In this document: one piece after another, positions 1-7,565 of the stretch
How positions within the stretch are numbered: position 1 is the first letter of the stretch
Layout: each line of letters begins with the position of its first letter
Source of the DNA: JADFOB01 sp964651325
GTDB taxonomy: Bacteria > Planctomycetota > Phycisphaerae > UBA1845
DNA length: 17,962 nucleotides
Assembly: GCA_964651325.1 (NCBI GenBank)
Contig: CAZYXP010000059.1
Coordinates: forward strand, 1 to 17,962
Direction of reading: 5' to 3'
Program-made: the position numbers and the translations under genes
Notes under the pieces: model-generated
Told to the model about the DNA's origin: nothing
What the model saw: the letters and a program-made list of their open reading frames with translations, nothing else
Databases searched by the model: none

Positions 1-132
1 AAGAAGAAGGCCACGAAGAAGAAGAAGGCTACGAAGAAGAAGGCCACGAAGAAGAAGAAGGCTACGAAGAAGAAGGCCACAAAGAAGAAGAAGGCTACGA
101 AGAAGAAGGCCACAAAGAAGAAGAAGGCCAAG
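1..132 (+). repeat. 33-bp tandem repeat coding KKKATKKKKAT
   Basis: About four head-to-tail copies of a 33-base unit (1-33, 34-66, 67-99, 100-132), each with the same GCC/GCT alternation for alanine and ACG/ACA for threonine. Identity at silent positions shows that the array grew by recent duplication of DNA rather than by selection on protein composition alone. Copy number is likely variable between strains and prone to assembly collapse. Confidence 0.85.
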
Positions 133-177
133 AAGAAAGCTACCAAGAAGAAGAAGGCCAAGAAAAGGAAGAGGTAG
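1..177 (+). CDS. Lys/Ala/Thr-repeat C-terminal tail of a truncated basic protein
   Basis: Frame 1 is open from the left edge to TAG at 175-177, giving 58 residues made almost only of Lys, Ala and Thr and ending in KKRKR-type residues. The DNA is a tandem array of a 33-base unit encoding KKKATKKKKAT: copies at 1-33 and 34-66 are identical, 67-99 differs by one silent base, and 100-132 is diverged. Such tails occur on histone H1-like proteins, HU-type DNA-binding proteins and some topoisomerases, where they bind nucleic acid non-specifically through charge. The folded domain lies outside the window, so the parent protein cannot be named. A strong terminator 107 bases downstream supports this being the true gene end. 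Confidence is high for coding and low for identity. Confidence 0.75.
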   Translation, partial: KKKATKKKKATKKKATKKKKATKKKATKKKKATKKKATKKKKAKKKATKKKKAKKRKR

Positions 178-283
178 CGACCAGAACGCGCTCGGGTAGG
201 CTTCGATTCCAGATCTTGTCGTCGGCTTTCGCCACGGCGGTCGACTAAGATCCAACGCAAGCCCATTCGGGTACAAGAACAAG

Positions 284-331
284 AGAACGGAAGGCTCTCC
301 GGATAACGCCGGTGCCTTCCGTTCTTTTTTT
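284..331 (+). terminator. Strong intrinsic terminator, probably bidirectional
   Basis: An 11-base perfect inverted repeat, GAACGGAAGGC (285-295) and GCCTTCCGTTC (314-324), extended by an A-T pair, with an inner CCGG/CCGG helix, is followed by seven T (325-331). This is a textbook rho-independent terminator for the lysine-rich gene to its left. Read on the minus strand the same stem is followed by a T-rich run (TCTTGTTCTTGT), so it may also stop transcription arriving from the convergent gene ending at 402. Confidence 0.9.
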
Positions 332-401
332 GTATGTGGCCCGGCCTGTCATGTCATGGCGCAGGAATTGAAGCGACGGTATACGTTCCGTGGCGCTCGC
401 G

Positions 402-1562
402 TTACTCGGGCTTGCACTGGCGACACGGCTTGCGACCGTCTTTCACCGCCTCGCTAAGCGATTTGAAATACACCCGGTTCTTCTGAAGGATTCGTTTCGC
501 ATGGGGGCAGGTCGATTGATGCACGACTAGAGACTGCGCGCTTCCTACGAACTGATCGGTCGTCTTATTCGCACCGCGTGACCGCCCATCGTTGTTGGAT
601 TCTGACTCGGTCGAAGTGGGGCCCAGGCCCCGCTCAGCCATGCCGGCGGATGTCCATGCATGATAGATCAGCCGCGACGCGAGCACGGCCCCTCCCTCCA
701 TTCGTGCCTCAACAGCCGCCAGGCATCGAGCGCCCAGCCTGTCAAAATACGGCCCCTGCTTTTCGATGAAAAGCCGCGATGTGCTGATGTTCAGCTCGCG
801 CAGGACATCGCGCTCAATCTCTACCACATCGTGTAACGTCGCATGGGCCAAGAGCATCTCGCGCAGAATGCTTCCGTCCCGATCCGCTATCGCCTGCAAC
901 CGTCCACGATAAGGGCGGACTTCAAAACGAACCCGGTCGATGTTTCGCCGGATGAGCTCCGATTCAACACGATCGCGCAAGGTTCGACAGCAGCCGCATC
1001 GTTCGCCTCGTGCGTCCATGTTCACACGCAGCGCGCCGGATAGCATGCCAGAGTGCGGCGCCGCGGTTCCAAACGGTGACGACGACTGCGTGGCCAGCGC
1101 AATGACCGCCGCGGCGCGTTCTACGGCAACCGAAAGATCTTGAGCGGTCAATGCGTCTGTTAGCCGCCCCTGCGCTTCGATGAGTCGTAGCGGTAAGTCT
1201 CCCAAGCGGCGATTATCCTCACGCTTGAGCCACGCCATCATTTTGGATGGCGTACGAAGCATTGCCGCCGTCTGGCCGTCACTCAGCCTGCTGACATCGA
1301 GATAGGGGTAGGCACGCTGATCGGGAGCGGCTCCGCAGTACGATCCGGCTACCGATTCGGCGCAAACGGCGATGATCCGCTCCTGGTGCTCCCTGTGAAA
1401 TCCGCCATCAAAGGGAAGCAGAAGGGCCGTCGTGGCCGGAACCACGATGGAACAGATGGTGTTATCGCTCGGTTGAGGGTCGGTTGCCAAGCAGCGATTG
1501 GTGCTTATGACCGGAGCAAGAAGAACCGCGCCGGCCAAGAAAACGATCGAATGGTTCAACAT
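402..1562 (-). CDS. Exported protein with C-terminal Ada-like zinc-binding domain
   Basis: With the start at 1562 the product is 386 residues and begins with a signal peptide (about residues 1-26, hydrophobic core IVFLAGAVLLAPV). The frame is open further upstream to 1736, but that extension overlaps the preceding lipoprotein gene and is arginine-rich with no signal peptide, so the inner ATG is preferred even though no good ribosome site precedes it. Residues about 60-330 are mostly helical with a Cys-rich GERCGCC segment near 187-192; I do not recognise this part. Residues about 338-386 match the fold pattern of the Ada N-terminal metal-binding domain: His348, Cys352, Cys380 and Cys383, with NRVYFKS and GRKPCRQC blocks. 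The first ligand is His, not the methyl-accepting Cys of Ada, so a structural zinc site is likely and DNA repair is not. The gene follows the lipoprotein gene after 34 bases and is probably co-transcribed with it. Confidence 0.8.
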   Translation of the reverse strand: MLNHSIVFLAGAVLLAPVISTNRCLATDPQPSDNTICSIVVPATTALLLPFDGGFHREHQERIIAVCAESVAGSYCGAAPDQRAYPYLDVSRLSDGQTAAMLRTPSKMMAWLKREDNRRLGDLPLRLIEAQGRLTDALTAQDLSVAVERAAAVIALATQSSSPFGTAAPHSGMLSGALRVNMDARGERCGCCRTLRDRVESELIRRNIDRVRFEVRPYRGRLQAIADRDGSILREMLLAHATLHDVVEIERDVLRELNISTSRLFIEKQGPYFDRLGARCLAAVEARMEGGAVLASRLIYHAWTSAGMAERGLGPTSTESESNNDGRSRGANKTTDQFVGSAQSLVVHQSTCPHAKRILQKNRVYFKSLSEAVKDGRKPCRQCKPE

Positions 1563-1596
1563 GGCGATGCGCCAGAGAACTCGGGAAACGAATCGG

Positions 1597-2181
1597 CTAA
1601 GCGCCCTCCGGGTCGATGGCCGACACAATTTTCTGTAGCAAGTAGGACGCCATAGCGTCGTCCCTTCCCATGTCCAACCAGCGTTCGTCCGGCGACGCGG
1701 TCGATGTTTGCCCGCTAGTGGTGGGAAGTGTGGCACTGAAGAGCCGGTAGGCGGCCGCGGTGCTGTTGAATTGTCGATCCGGAGACGACAAGCGTTCCTT
1801 ATGGACGATCAGCGTCAGCCCTTCCCAATTCCCTTCGGCATCTTGGCCGACGTGAACCTCAGCCCATCGTCGAATCGGATTGATCGTCGCTTCCAGCAGA
1901 TCCTCGCGGGTGTCCACGTCGTGCCGCCAGAATTCAAAGATGTTCTGCGAAATAACCGGAAGCGTGGTGATTTTTCCGGCCCTGCGATCGACGCGATCCA
2001 AGGCAAGCCGGTTGTCGCGTAGCACCCGTTGCGCTGCGTCCCAATAGCGATCCGCCTCGGCGGATTCGAGCCCGGCGGCTACCGTCAAGGTCGTCGTATA
2101 CGTAGCACGTCTAGGCGCCATACAGCCGGTGCTCACGACCGTCGCGGCCGCCAGAACGAGGAATGCCAGACGGGTCTTCAT
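1597..2181 (-). CDS. Predicted lipoprotein of unknown function
   Basis: The product is 194 residues. The N terminus (Lys3, Arg4, then LAFLVLAAATVVSTGC) is a lipoprotein signal with Cys20 as the likely lipidated residue; position -3 is Ser rather than Leu, a weaker but acceptable lipobox. The mature protein is soluble, with a repeated small, acidic and aromatic pattern (ADRYWDAAQRVL, FEFWRHDVDTREDL, RRWAEVHV, LTLIVHKERL) that suggests a compact alpha/beta domain like those of small envelope lipoproteins. I do not recognise the family. It is the first gene of a minus-strand pair with the Ada-domain exported protein, so the two may act together at the envelope. Confidence 0.8.
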   Translation of the reverse strand: MKTRLAFLVLAAATVVSTGCMAPRRATYTTTLTVAAGLESAEADRYWDAAQRVLRDNRLALDRVDRRAGKITTLPVISQNIFEFWRHDVDTREDLLEATINPIRRWAEVHVGQDAEGNWEGLTLIVHKERLSSPDRQFNSTAAAYRLFSATLPTTSGQTSTASPDERWLDMGRDDAMASYLLQKIVSAIDPEGA

Positions 2182-2241
2182 GGTCCGATCATATCTCGCG
2201 CGACAACCCGGTCAAGGCTGACAACTCGTGTCCAATACTCC

Positions 2242-2271
2242 TTGATTTGTCCCCTGCAAATAGCCTATCAT
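2242..2271 (+). promoter_or_regulatory. Candidate sigma-70-type promoter
   Basis: TTGATT (2242-2247) and TATCAT (2266-2271) are separated by 18 bases, a near-consensus -35/-10 pair in the 204-base space between divergent genes. It would start transcription near 2278 and give a leader of roughly 107 bases before the gene at 2386. This is a prediction from sequence alone, and promoter consensus in this phylum is poorly known. Confidence 0.4.
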
Positions 2272-2385
2272 GGCGGCAAGAATGGGGGGGCTAAGCGATA
2301 GATCGTCATTTCTGTCGTTGCGGCTGTTCGCGGCCGATGCCTCGCGTCACGTTAGATCGAAACCAAGAAAAGGGAACAAGTTAGT

Positions 2386-3060
2386 ATGCGCAATCATCTA
2401 ACCACCATGTTTGTCGTTGGTGTTATCGCTGGGTTTTGTGGAACGCCGCTTCTGGCATTTACCACCGGAGGGCCGGATGGGCTGACCGGCGGACCCGCCG
2501 ATTCTGGCACATGCACTCTTTGCCATTCGGGCGTACTTAACTCGGGGCCAGGGAGCGTTGAGATTCTGGGCGTACCCAGTCAGTATCAGTTCGGGCAAGT
2601 CTACGATCTGACCATTCGAATTAGCGACCCCACCAAAGTTGCGGCCGGGTTCGAGGTGAGCGCCCAAGACGATCTTGGTGGGCACTTGGGCACGCTGAGC
2701 CTCTTCGATCCCTTGGGTACGCAACTGGCTAACGGAAATCCAGACTACATCACGCACACAGCGACAGGCGTCGCGGATGCCCTAGCAGGTTGGGCGGCCA
2801 GCGGCAACAGCGCCGACTACTCCGTGCGCTGGGAGGCACCGGCCAGCGACCTCGGCCCCGTGGCTTTCTACGCCGTGGGCAACGCCATCAACAACGCCAC
2901 CGGCAACAACGGTGACAACATCTACCAGACGTCGATCGTGGCCGGGCCGCCCGGACCCATCCCGGCCGTGTCCGACTGGGGAATTGCGGCGATGGCGTTG
3001 CTTCTGCTCTCCGCCGGCACGATCGCGTTTCACCGAAACCGGCCGCGGACCGCGCAGTAG
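2386..3060 (+). CDS. Exported CxxCH protein, choice-of-anchor V-like, IPTL-CTERM tail
   Basis: A 224-residue protein with a signal peptide (about 1-24, ending near LLAF), then CTLCH at residues 43-47, a beta-rich domain about 55-180, and a C-terminal sorting tail: IPAVSDWG at 192-199, a hydrophobic helix about 200-216 and a basic RNRPR end. The layout (CTxCHxG, then Y..GQ.Y.L..R, AAGFEVSAQDD, HTATG, W.APASDLGPVAFYAVGNA, NGDNIYQTSIV) fits the Reeler-like choice-of-anchor V family. The tail is the IPTL-CTERM type, which exosortase H-like enzymes process in other bacteria. CxxCH could bind haem covalently, but in this family it may simply be a conserved Cys-His site. The ribosome site AAAGGGA lies about 11 bases before the ATG. 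Likely surface-anchored or envelope protein; ligand unknown. Confidence 0.85.
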   Translation: MRNHLTTMFVVGVIAGFCGTPLLAFTTGGPDGLTGGPADSGTCTLCHSGVLNSGPGSVEILGVPSQYQFGQVYDLTIRISDPTKVAAGFEVSAQDDLGGHLGTLSLFDPLGTQLANGNPDYITHTATGVADALAGWAASGNSADYSVRWEAPASDLGPVAFYAVGNAINNATGNNGDNIYQTSIVAGPPGPIPAVSDWGIAAMALLLLSAGTIAFHRNRPRTAQ

Positions 3061-3085
3061 GGATTCGTCGGGCGCGCGCCCAGCA

Positions 3086-3127
3086 CCCGAATCAGAGCCG
3101 CTGGCGCGAGCCTGCGGACCCTCCGGG
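3086..3127. repeat. Dispersed palindrome family 1, copy A
   Basis: The sequence reads AATCAGAGCCGCTGGCGCGAGCCTGCGGACCC in outline: arms CCGCTGGC and GCCTGCGG around GCGA, with one symmetric T-T mismatch. It shares flanks and core with copy F (12953-12991) and copy B (7056-7085). It lies between two convergent gene ends, so it may act as a transcript-end hairpin, although no T-run follows it. Confidence 0.7.
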
Positions 3128-3177
3128 GGAATGTAACCGCGCCGGCGCCATGCGCGCTGATGGTGTTGCTCCAAAAA

Positions 3178-3597
3178 TTACCCCGCGCGGTCATCCAGAA
3201 ACGCTTGCAGCATGATCTGAGCGGCGATGCTGTCGCGCCGTCGCTTGCGCTTCTGAGCCGATAGGCCAGTCGTCACGAGGGCGTCATCCGCCGCTCTAGA
3301 CGAGAGCCGCTCATCGAAATAGGTCAGCGGCACTGCGCAAAGCCGCTCGATGTGCGTGCCCACGGTGCGGGTAATCTTGGCTTGCGGGCCTTCCGTCTCG
3401 TCCATATTCAGCGGCAGGCCAAGGACTATGGTGGACACGTCGTACGCGGCGAGCGACGCGACGATGATGGCCGCATCTTTGGCGGGGCTACCACCCGCGG
3501 CCACGACCGGCAAGGGCGTTGCGAGCTGCGTGGTCGAATCCCCGATCGCCAGACCGATGCGTTTCGTGCCGTAATCGACTCCCAGAAATAAGCTCAT
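3178..3597 (-). CDS. ruvX: RuvX/YqgF Holliday-junction resolvase-like nuclease
   Basis: A 139-residue protein, the usual length for the family. It has the RNase H-fold signatures in order: GVDYGTKRIGLAIGD at residues 6-20 with the metal-binding Asp, VLGLPLNMDETEG about 58-70, and FDERLSS about 94-100, followed by a basic helix QKRKRRRDSIAAQIML. The family acts on Holliday-junction-like DNA and, in some bacteria, on the 5' end of 16S rRNA precursors; which applies here is not shown. The gene is the last of the pcrA-manC-ruvX set, 91 bases after manC. The ribosome site before its ATG is weak (GGCGAG). Confidence 0.93.
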   Translation of the reverse strand: MSLFLGVDYGTKRIGLAIGDSTTQLATPLPVVAAGGSPAKDAAIIVASLAAYDVSTIVLGLPLNMDETEGPQAKITRTVGTHIERLCAVPLTYFDERLSSRAADDALVTTGLSAQKRKRRRDSIAAQIMLQAFLDDRAG

Positions 3598-3688
3598 CTA
3601 GCTCGCCGTAATAGGTCTGCCGCGCAAGAGCGCCTCGCCGATTCCTGCGCCTTTGGCCCGAACGCCCAGGTGCCCTATAGCGGGTGCG

Positions 3689-4759
3689 CTACAGGTACTC
3701 TTGTCCGAACTGCTCGCCGATGTTGTTGACGAGTTCTCTGATGCACTGGGCGTCGCGCTTCGTGCAAATGATGGTCGCGTCGGGAGAATGGACGATAACC
3801 AGATCGTCTACGCCGATGGTCGCGATCAGATGATCCTGCTCCGAAACCACGATGTTGCCTCGCGAGCCAAGATGCATCACCCGCTTGCAGGCGGAAACAT
3901 TCCCATCCGCATCGGCCTCGACCACGGATTCCAACGCCGGCCACGAGCCCACGTCAACCCAGTTGCAACTCATTTCCACCACAAGCACGCGGTCCGCCTT
4001 TTCCATGACGGCGAAATCGACGCTAATCTTCATAAGTGGCGGATACTCGCGATTGACCACTTCATCGCGCTGATCCGTATTCCATGCCCGCGCGATTTTT
4101 CCGACCGCATCAAACGAAGGGGGTAGGTGCTTGTTGAGCTGGGTCAAGATGGTCGAGGCGCGCCAGGCGAACATGCCGCTGTTCCAATAGTACTCCCCCG
4201 TCGAGACGTACTTCATGGCCGCGGCGACGGTGGGCTTCTCCGTGAACTTCTCTACCTCGAAGACGCCCTCGGAAATCTGCTCGCCGCGCCGCACATAGCC
4301 GTAATTCGTGTCGGGCCGGGTAGGTCGAATGCCCATCGTCACCAGGGCGTCGGGGTGTTGCTCTGCCGCGGTGTAGGCCTGGTCCACCGCACGGGTGAAC
4401 TCCTCGACCGGTGTAATCAAGTGGTCGGCGGTGAACACACCGATCACCGCATCCGGATCACGCTCGGCGATGATGGCGGCGGACATACCCACGGCGTTGG
4501 CCGTGTCGCGACCCTCCGGCTCTCCGAACAGATTCTCCGGCGGTAACTCCGAAAGCTCGTCCGCGATGACCGACAGGTGGGCCTGGTTCGTAATGATGCT
4601 GATCTGCTCGGGAGGAAGCAGTTCCGCCACCCGTTCGTAGGATTGGCGCAAGAGGCTCCGTCCTTGGAACAGCTTGAGCAATTGCTTGGGGCGTTTTTTT
4701 CGACTGAGCGGCCAAAGCCGCACGCCCGCGCCGCCCGCCATAATGACCGCGTGTCTCAT
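3689..4759 (-). CDS. manC: Mannose-1-phosphate guanylyltransferase
   Basis: The 356-residue product makes GDP-mannose from mannose-1-phosphate and GTP, feeding cell-surface glycan synthesis in the cytoplasm. The nucleotide-binding signature AGGAGVRLWPLSRKKRPKQL lies at residues 8-27, followed by GRDTANAVG, FTADHLI, DTNYGYVRRG, VEKFTEKPT and NWVDVGSWPAL. The length matches the short single-function form that lacks the C-terminal phosphomannose isomerase domain of long ManC/AlgA proteins. The ribosome site GAGGG is about 9 bases before the ATG, in the 21-base gap after pcrA, so the two genes are almost certainly co-transcribed. No other capsule genes sit next to it. Confidence 0.94.
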   Translation of the reverse strand: MRHAVIMAGGAGVRLWPLSRKKRPKQLLKLFQGRSLLRQSYERVAELLPPEQISIITNQAHLSVIADELSELPPENLFGEPEGRDTANAVGMSAAIIAERDPDAVIGVFTADHLITPVEEFTRAVDQAYTAAEQHPDALVTMGIRPTRPDTNYGYVRRGEQISEGVFEVEKFTEKPTVAAAMKYVSTGEYYWNSGMFAWRASTILTQLNKHLPPSFDAVGKIARAWNTDQRDEVVNREYPPLMKISVDFAVMEKADRVLVVEMSCNWVDVGSWPALESVVEADADGNVSACKRVMHLGSRGNIVVSEQDHLIATIGVDDLVIVHSPDATIICTKRDAQCIRELVNNIGEQFGQEYL

Positions 4760-4780
4760 CTGCTAAACCCTCGCGCTAGC

Positions 4781-7000
4781 TCAATCGACTTCTTCAAAAC
4801 TGACGCGTTCTAATTGCGCGAATTCCAAGACCCAGGATCGCTGTCCGCCTTCCTGGAATTCAACATCTACATGCGTCCGACGCGCCCCGCGATGCATCGC
4901 CGTGATGCGACCCAGACCGCAATCCGGGTGGCGGACCAAGCTGCCGACGCGCCACTGGTCCAGGTCATCGGGCAGTTGACCGGTGGGCGCCGACGGGGTA
5001 CGTCGCCCTGGCTTACGCACGCCAACGCTGCTTGCTCGAACCCTGTTTCCGTGAACGCTGCTTGCTTGATCGTCCAACCATTCTAGCTCGTTTCTGGGTA
5101 GCTCGTCCAGAAACCGGCTTCGCGCCGTGCGCTGCGCGGCGCCGTAAAGTGTTCGATATCGCGCTCGCGTGAGCGTCAATCGCTCCATCGCCCGCGTCAT
5201 GCCGACGAAACAGAGCCGCCGCTCTTCCTCGTCGTCGAGGTCTTCCTCGTCGCGCCGCCGCATCGGCAGGATGCCCTCCTCGAGCCCGATCATGTAGACA
5301 ATAGGGAATTCCAGACCCTTGGCCGCGTGCAGCGTCATCAGCGTTACTACGCCATGCTCACCGGAAAGCCCGTCAACATCGCTAACCAGCGCGGTTTGCT
5401 CCAACCAGTCGGCCACCTTGGCGTCGGGGTTTTCAGAATCGAAATCTGCGGCGGCGTTGATCAACTCGTCCAGGTTGGCGCCCGGACCGTCATCGCCGTC
5501 TGATTGCGGCGCGTAGAACGCCCGCAATCCGGTATGGCTGATGACAAACTCGGCTGCTTTCCCGGCCGGCCACTCCGCTACGGCGGAGAGTTCACCAAGC
5601 AGCGTTCCAAAGACTCGCACCTTGGCCTCGGACCGCCCAACATCCAACTCCGAATCGCCCGCCGTAAGCAGATCGTACAATTGAACCCCGCGTTCCTGCG
5701 CAATGCCCAGGAGGCGTTTGATGGTGGTGTCGCCGATGCCCCGGGCGGGCGTGTTGATGATCCGAAGCAGCGCGATTTCGTCCGCATGATTCACCATCAC
5801 CCGAAGGTACGCCAATGCGTCGCGAATCTCTTTCCGCTTGTAAAACTCCACGCCACGCGCAATCTGATAGGCGACGCCCTCGCGTATGAGCGCCTCCTCA
5901 AACGTCCGGCTCATCGAGTTGAGGCGATAGAACACCGCGATGTCTTTGGGGCTCGTGCCCGAGCGAATCAGCCCGGAAATTTCAGCGACGGTCAGCCCCG
6001 CCTCGTCCTCCGCGGTTTCGTGCTCGACCACGCGAACCTTCTTGCCCGCAGCGTTGTCGGTCCAAAGGTCTTTCTGCTTGCGTTGCGTGTTGCCGCGGAT
6101 CAGCGCGGCCGCTGCCGCGAGGATGGACCCCGTGGAGCGGTAATTCTGCTCGAGGCGTACCACGACCGCGCCGGGGTGATCCCGATCGAAGCTCATGATG
6201 TTTTCAATATCCGCCCCGCGCCACGCGTAGATCGATTGATCCGGATCGCCCGTGCAGCAGAGGTTCTTGCTATCGCGCGTCAGCAGATGCGCAATGCGGT
6301 ATTGCGCGGCGTTGGTGTCCTGATATTCGTCGACCAACACGTACGGGAACCGTGCCTCGAGATGGTCGCGGAGGGAGTCATCCTTTTCGAGCATGGTCGC
6401 GACCCGCATGAGCAGATCATCAAAATCAAGCGCGTTCATCTCCCGCGCCATGTTCTCGTACGTCTCATAAATCCGCGCGATCGTGCGCTGACGCCAATCC
6501 ATGGCCGCCTCGGTGTACACGCGCACCGTTTGCATGCTCGACTTGGCCAAGCTGATTTCCCGCTCGACCATCGCCGGCTGCCAATTCGTGGTGGAAAGAT
6601 CGCATGCGACGATCGCTTTCTTCAGGAGTTTTCGCCGATCGTCCGTGTCGAAGATCGTGAAATCCCGCGTGATCCCCGCGCTGTCGGGGTATTCGCGAAG
6701 CAGGCGAGCGCCCAGCGCATGAAACGTGGCCACGGTCATGCCGCCCGCCACCGATAGCGACTCCATGCGTTCGCGCATCTCGCGAGCGGCCTTGTTCGTG
6801 AACGTCACCGCCAGAATATTCCGCGCCGAGGTGGTGGTGGCCGCGAGATGGGCCGCCCGACGCGTGACCACGCGCGTTTTTCCGCTGCCGGGTCCAGCCA
6901 GGATCAGGATGGGCCCTTCCACATGGGTCACTGCCGTCCGCTGCGGTTCGCTAAGATCGCGCAGCAACATCTCCAAATTAGCATCCATGCCCATGTGCAT
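4781..7000 (-). CDS. pcrA: UvrD/PcrA family ATP-dependent DNA helicase
   Basis: A superfamily 1A 3'-to-5' DNA helicase used in repair and replication restart. Visible motifs in order (numbering from 7000): Q-motif LSEPQRTAV at about 17-25, Walker A AGPGSGKT at 35-42, motif Ia TFTNKAAREM, motif II LVDEYQDTN, motif III DPDQSIYAWRGA, motif IV LEQNYRST, motif V VTLMTLHAAKGLEFP, motif VI FVGMTRAMERLTL, and a C-terminal Tudor-like module (RVGSLVRHPDCGLGRI...VDVEFQEGG). The length of 739 residues is normal. The frame is open to 7057, but a promoter candidate at 7007-7036 lies inside that extension; starts at 7000, 6994 and 6988 are clustered Met codons and no clear ribosome site separates them. First gene of the pcrA-manC-ruvX set. 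Confidence 0.94.
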   Translation of the reverse strand: MHMGMDANLEMLLRDLSEPQRTAVTHVEGPILILAGPGSGKTRVVTRRAAHLAATTTSARNILAVTFTNKAAREMRERMESLSVAGGMTVATFHALGARLLREYPDSAGITRDFTIFDTDDRRKLLKKAIVACDLSTTNWQPAMVEREISLAKSSMQTVRVYTEAAMDWRQRTIARIYETYENMAREMNALDFDDLLMRVATMLEKDDSLRDHLEARFPYVLVDEYQDTNAAQYRIAHLLTRDSKNLCCTGDPDQSIYAWRGADIENIMSFDRDHPGAVVVRLEQNYRSTGSILAAAAALIRGNTQRKQKDLWTDNAAGKKVRVVEHETAEDEAGLTVAEISGLIRSGTSPKDIAVFYRLNSMSRTFEEALIREGVAYQIARGVEFYKRKEIRDALAYLRVMVNHADEIALLRIINTPARGIGDTTIKRLLGIAQERGVQLYDLLTAGDSELDVGRSEAKVRVFGTLLGELSAVAEWPAGKAAEFVISHTGLRAFYAPQSDGDDGPGANLDELINAAADFDSENPDAKVADWLEQTALVSDVDGLSGEHGVVTLMTLHAAKGLEFPIVYMIGLEEGILPMRRRDEEDLDDEEERRLCFVGMTRAMERLTLTRARYRTLYGAAQRTARSRFLDELPRNELEWLDDQASSVHGNRVRASSVGVRKPGRRTPSAPTGQLPDDLDQWRVGSLVRHPDCGLGRITAMHRGARRTHVDVEFQEGGQRSWVLEFAQLERVSFEEVD

Positions 7001-7006
7001 AACGCT

Positions 7007-7036
7007 TGTATAGCCGAGCAACGCCCGATCGTCCAA
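7007..7036 (-). promoter_or_regulatory. Candidate promoter of pcrA
   Basis: On the minus strand TTGGAC (7031-7036) and TATACA (7007-7012) are spaced by 18 bases. The predicted start of transcription is close to 7000, at or only a few bases before the Met codons at 7000, 6994 and 6988, which would make the mRNA leaderless or nearly so. This also argues against the longer frame starting at 7057. Confidence 0.4.
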
Positions 7037-7055
7037 CCGGACGCGCAGACGCGAC

Positions 7056-7085
7056 AAAGAGCCGCGGGCGCCAGCCCTCGGACCC
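7056..7085. repeat. Dispersed palindrome family 1, copy B
   Basis: AGAGCCGCGGGCGCCAGCCC then TCGGACCC: the left arm matches copy F exactly and the right arm is slightly decayed (CCCTCGG for CCCGCGG). It lies in the divergent space between pcrA and acpS, just upstream of the candidate pcrA promoter. Confidence 0.65.
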
Positions 7086-7135
7086 TACGCCGCGGGGCTT
7101 GGCCCTTTTCCGGTCCGTCGGGTAGGCTAGGAACC

Positions 7136-7540
7136 ATGTCGGTCATCGGTCACGGAATTGATCTTGTTCAGTGCGAGCGAATCGCCGCCGTGCTAGAGCG
7201 CCATCGCGATCGATTCTTGGAGCGCATATTGACGTCTGCCGAACGCGCGCGAGCGGCGCAATTCAAGAACCCGTTGGCGCATATCTCGGGACGCTGGGCG
7301 GCCAAGGAGGCCATTTTGAAAATGATCGGCACCGGGTGGCGGGGGGGCATCGCCTGGACCGACATGGAAATACTTCCCAACGCGCTGGGCGCACCGGGCG
7401 TCACGCTGGCCGGCGAAACCAAGCGGCGCGCCGACCAACTCGGAATCCAACACGTTCTTCTATCAATTACCCACACGGATCAACAGGCCATGGCCTCCGC
7501 CATCGGCCTAACCGAGCGTCCCCGCGCTGCTAAGAACTGA
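7136..7540 (+). CDS. acpS: Holo-[acyl-carrier-protein] synthase
   Basis: A 134-residue enzyme that transfers 4'-phosphopantetheine from CoA to the serine of apo-ACP, activating fatty-acid synthesis. Signatures: IGHGIDLVQ with Asp9, the Mg-binding RWAAKEAILK block with Glu58, and LLSITHTDQQAMASAI near the C terminus. The length is typical for group I AcpS. The frame is open further upstream, but the ATG at 7136 gives the family N terminus (MSVIGHGIDLV) and follows AGGA by a short gap. It diverges from pcrA and converges with the VOC gene, with only 25 bases between their stops and no obvious terminator. Confidence 0.94.
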   Translation: MSVIGHGIDLVQCERIAAVLERHRDRFLERILTSAERARAAQFKNPLAHISGRWAAKEAILKMIGTGWRGGIAWTDMEILPNALGAPGVTLAGETKRRADQLGIQHVLLSITHTDQQAMASAIGLTERPRAAKN

Positions 7541-7565
7541 AAACCTCGATCCTCGACATACGCCC

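Noticed and set aside
1..132. Regular repeats that could suggest a CRISPR array
   Set aside because: The units are contiguous with no spacers and are in-frame codons for Lys, Ala and Thr.
205..216. Possible tRNA T-loop (GCTTCGATTCC)
   Set aside because: No matching acceptor, D or anticodon stems around it; no tRNA found elsewhere in the window.
402..1562. Reading the Ada-like domain as a DNA methylation repair protein
   Set aside because: The methyl-accepting Cys is His, there is no methyltransferase domain, and the protein is exported.
1563..1736. N-terminal extension of the Ada-domain protein
   Set aside because: It overlaps the end of the lipoprotein gene by 140 bases and would hide the signal peptide.
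5504..6757. Long plus-strand open frame (417 codons) opposite pcrA
   Set aside because: It is the antisense of a clear helicase with all motifs; the translation is Arg/His-rich with no domain pattern, as expected from high-GC opposite frames.
6848..7135. Upstream extension of the acpS frame
   Set aside because: It overlaps pcrA on the other strand and a repeat; the AcpS family N terminus begins at the ATG at 7136.
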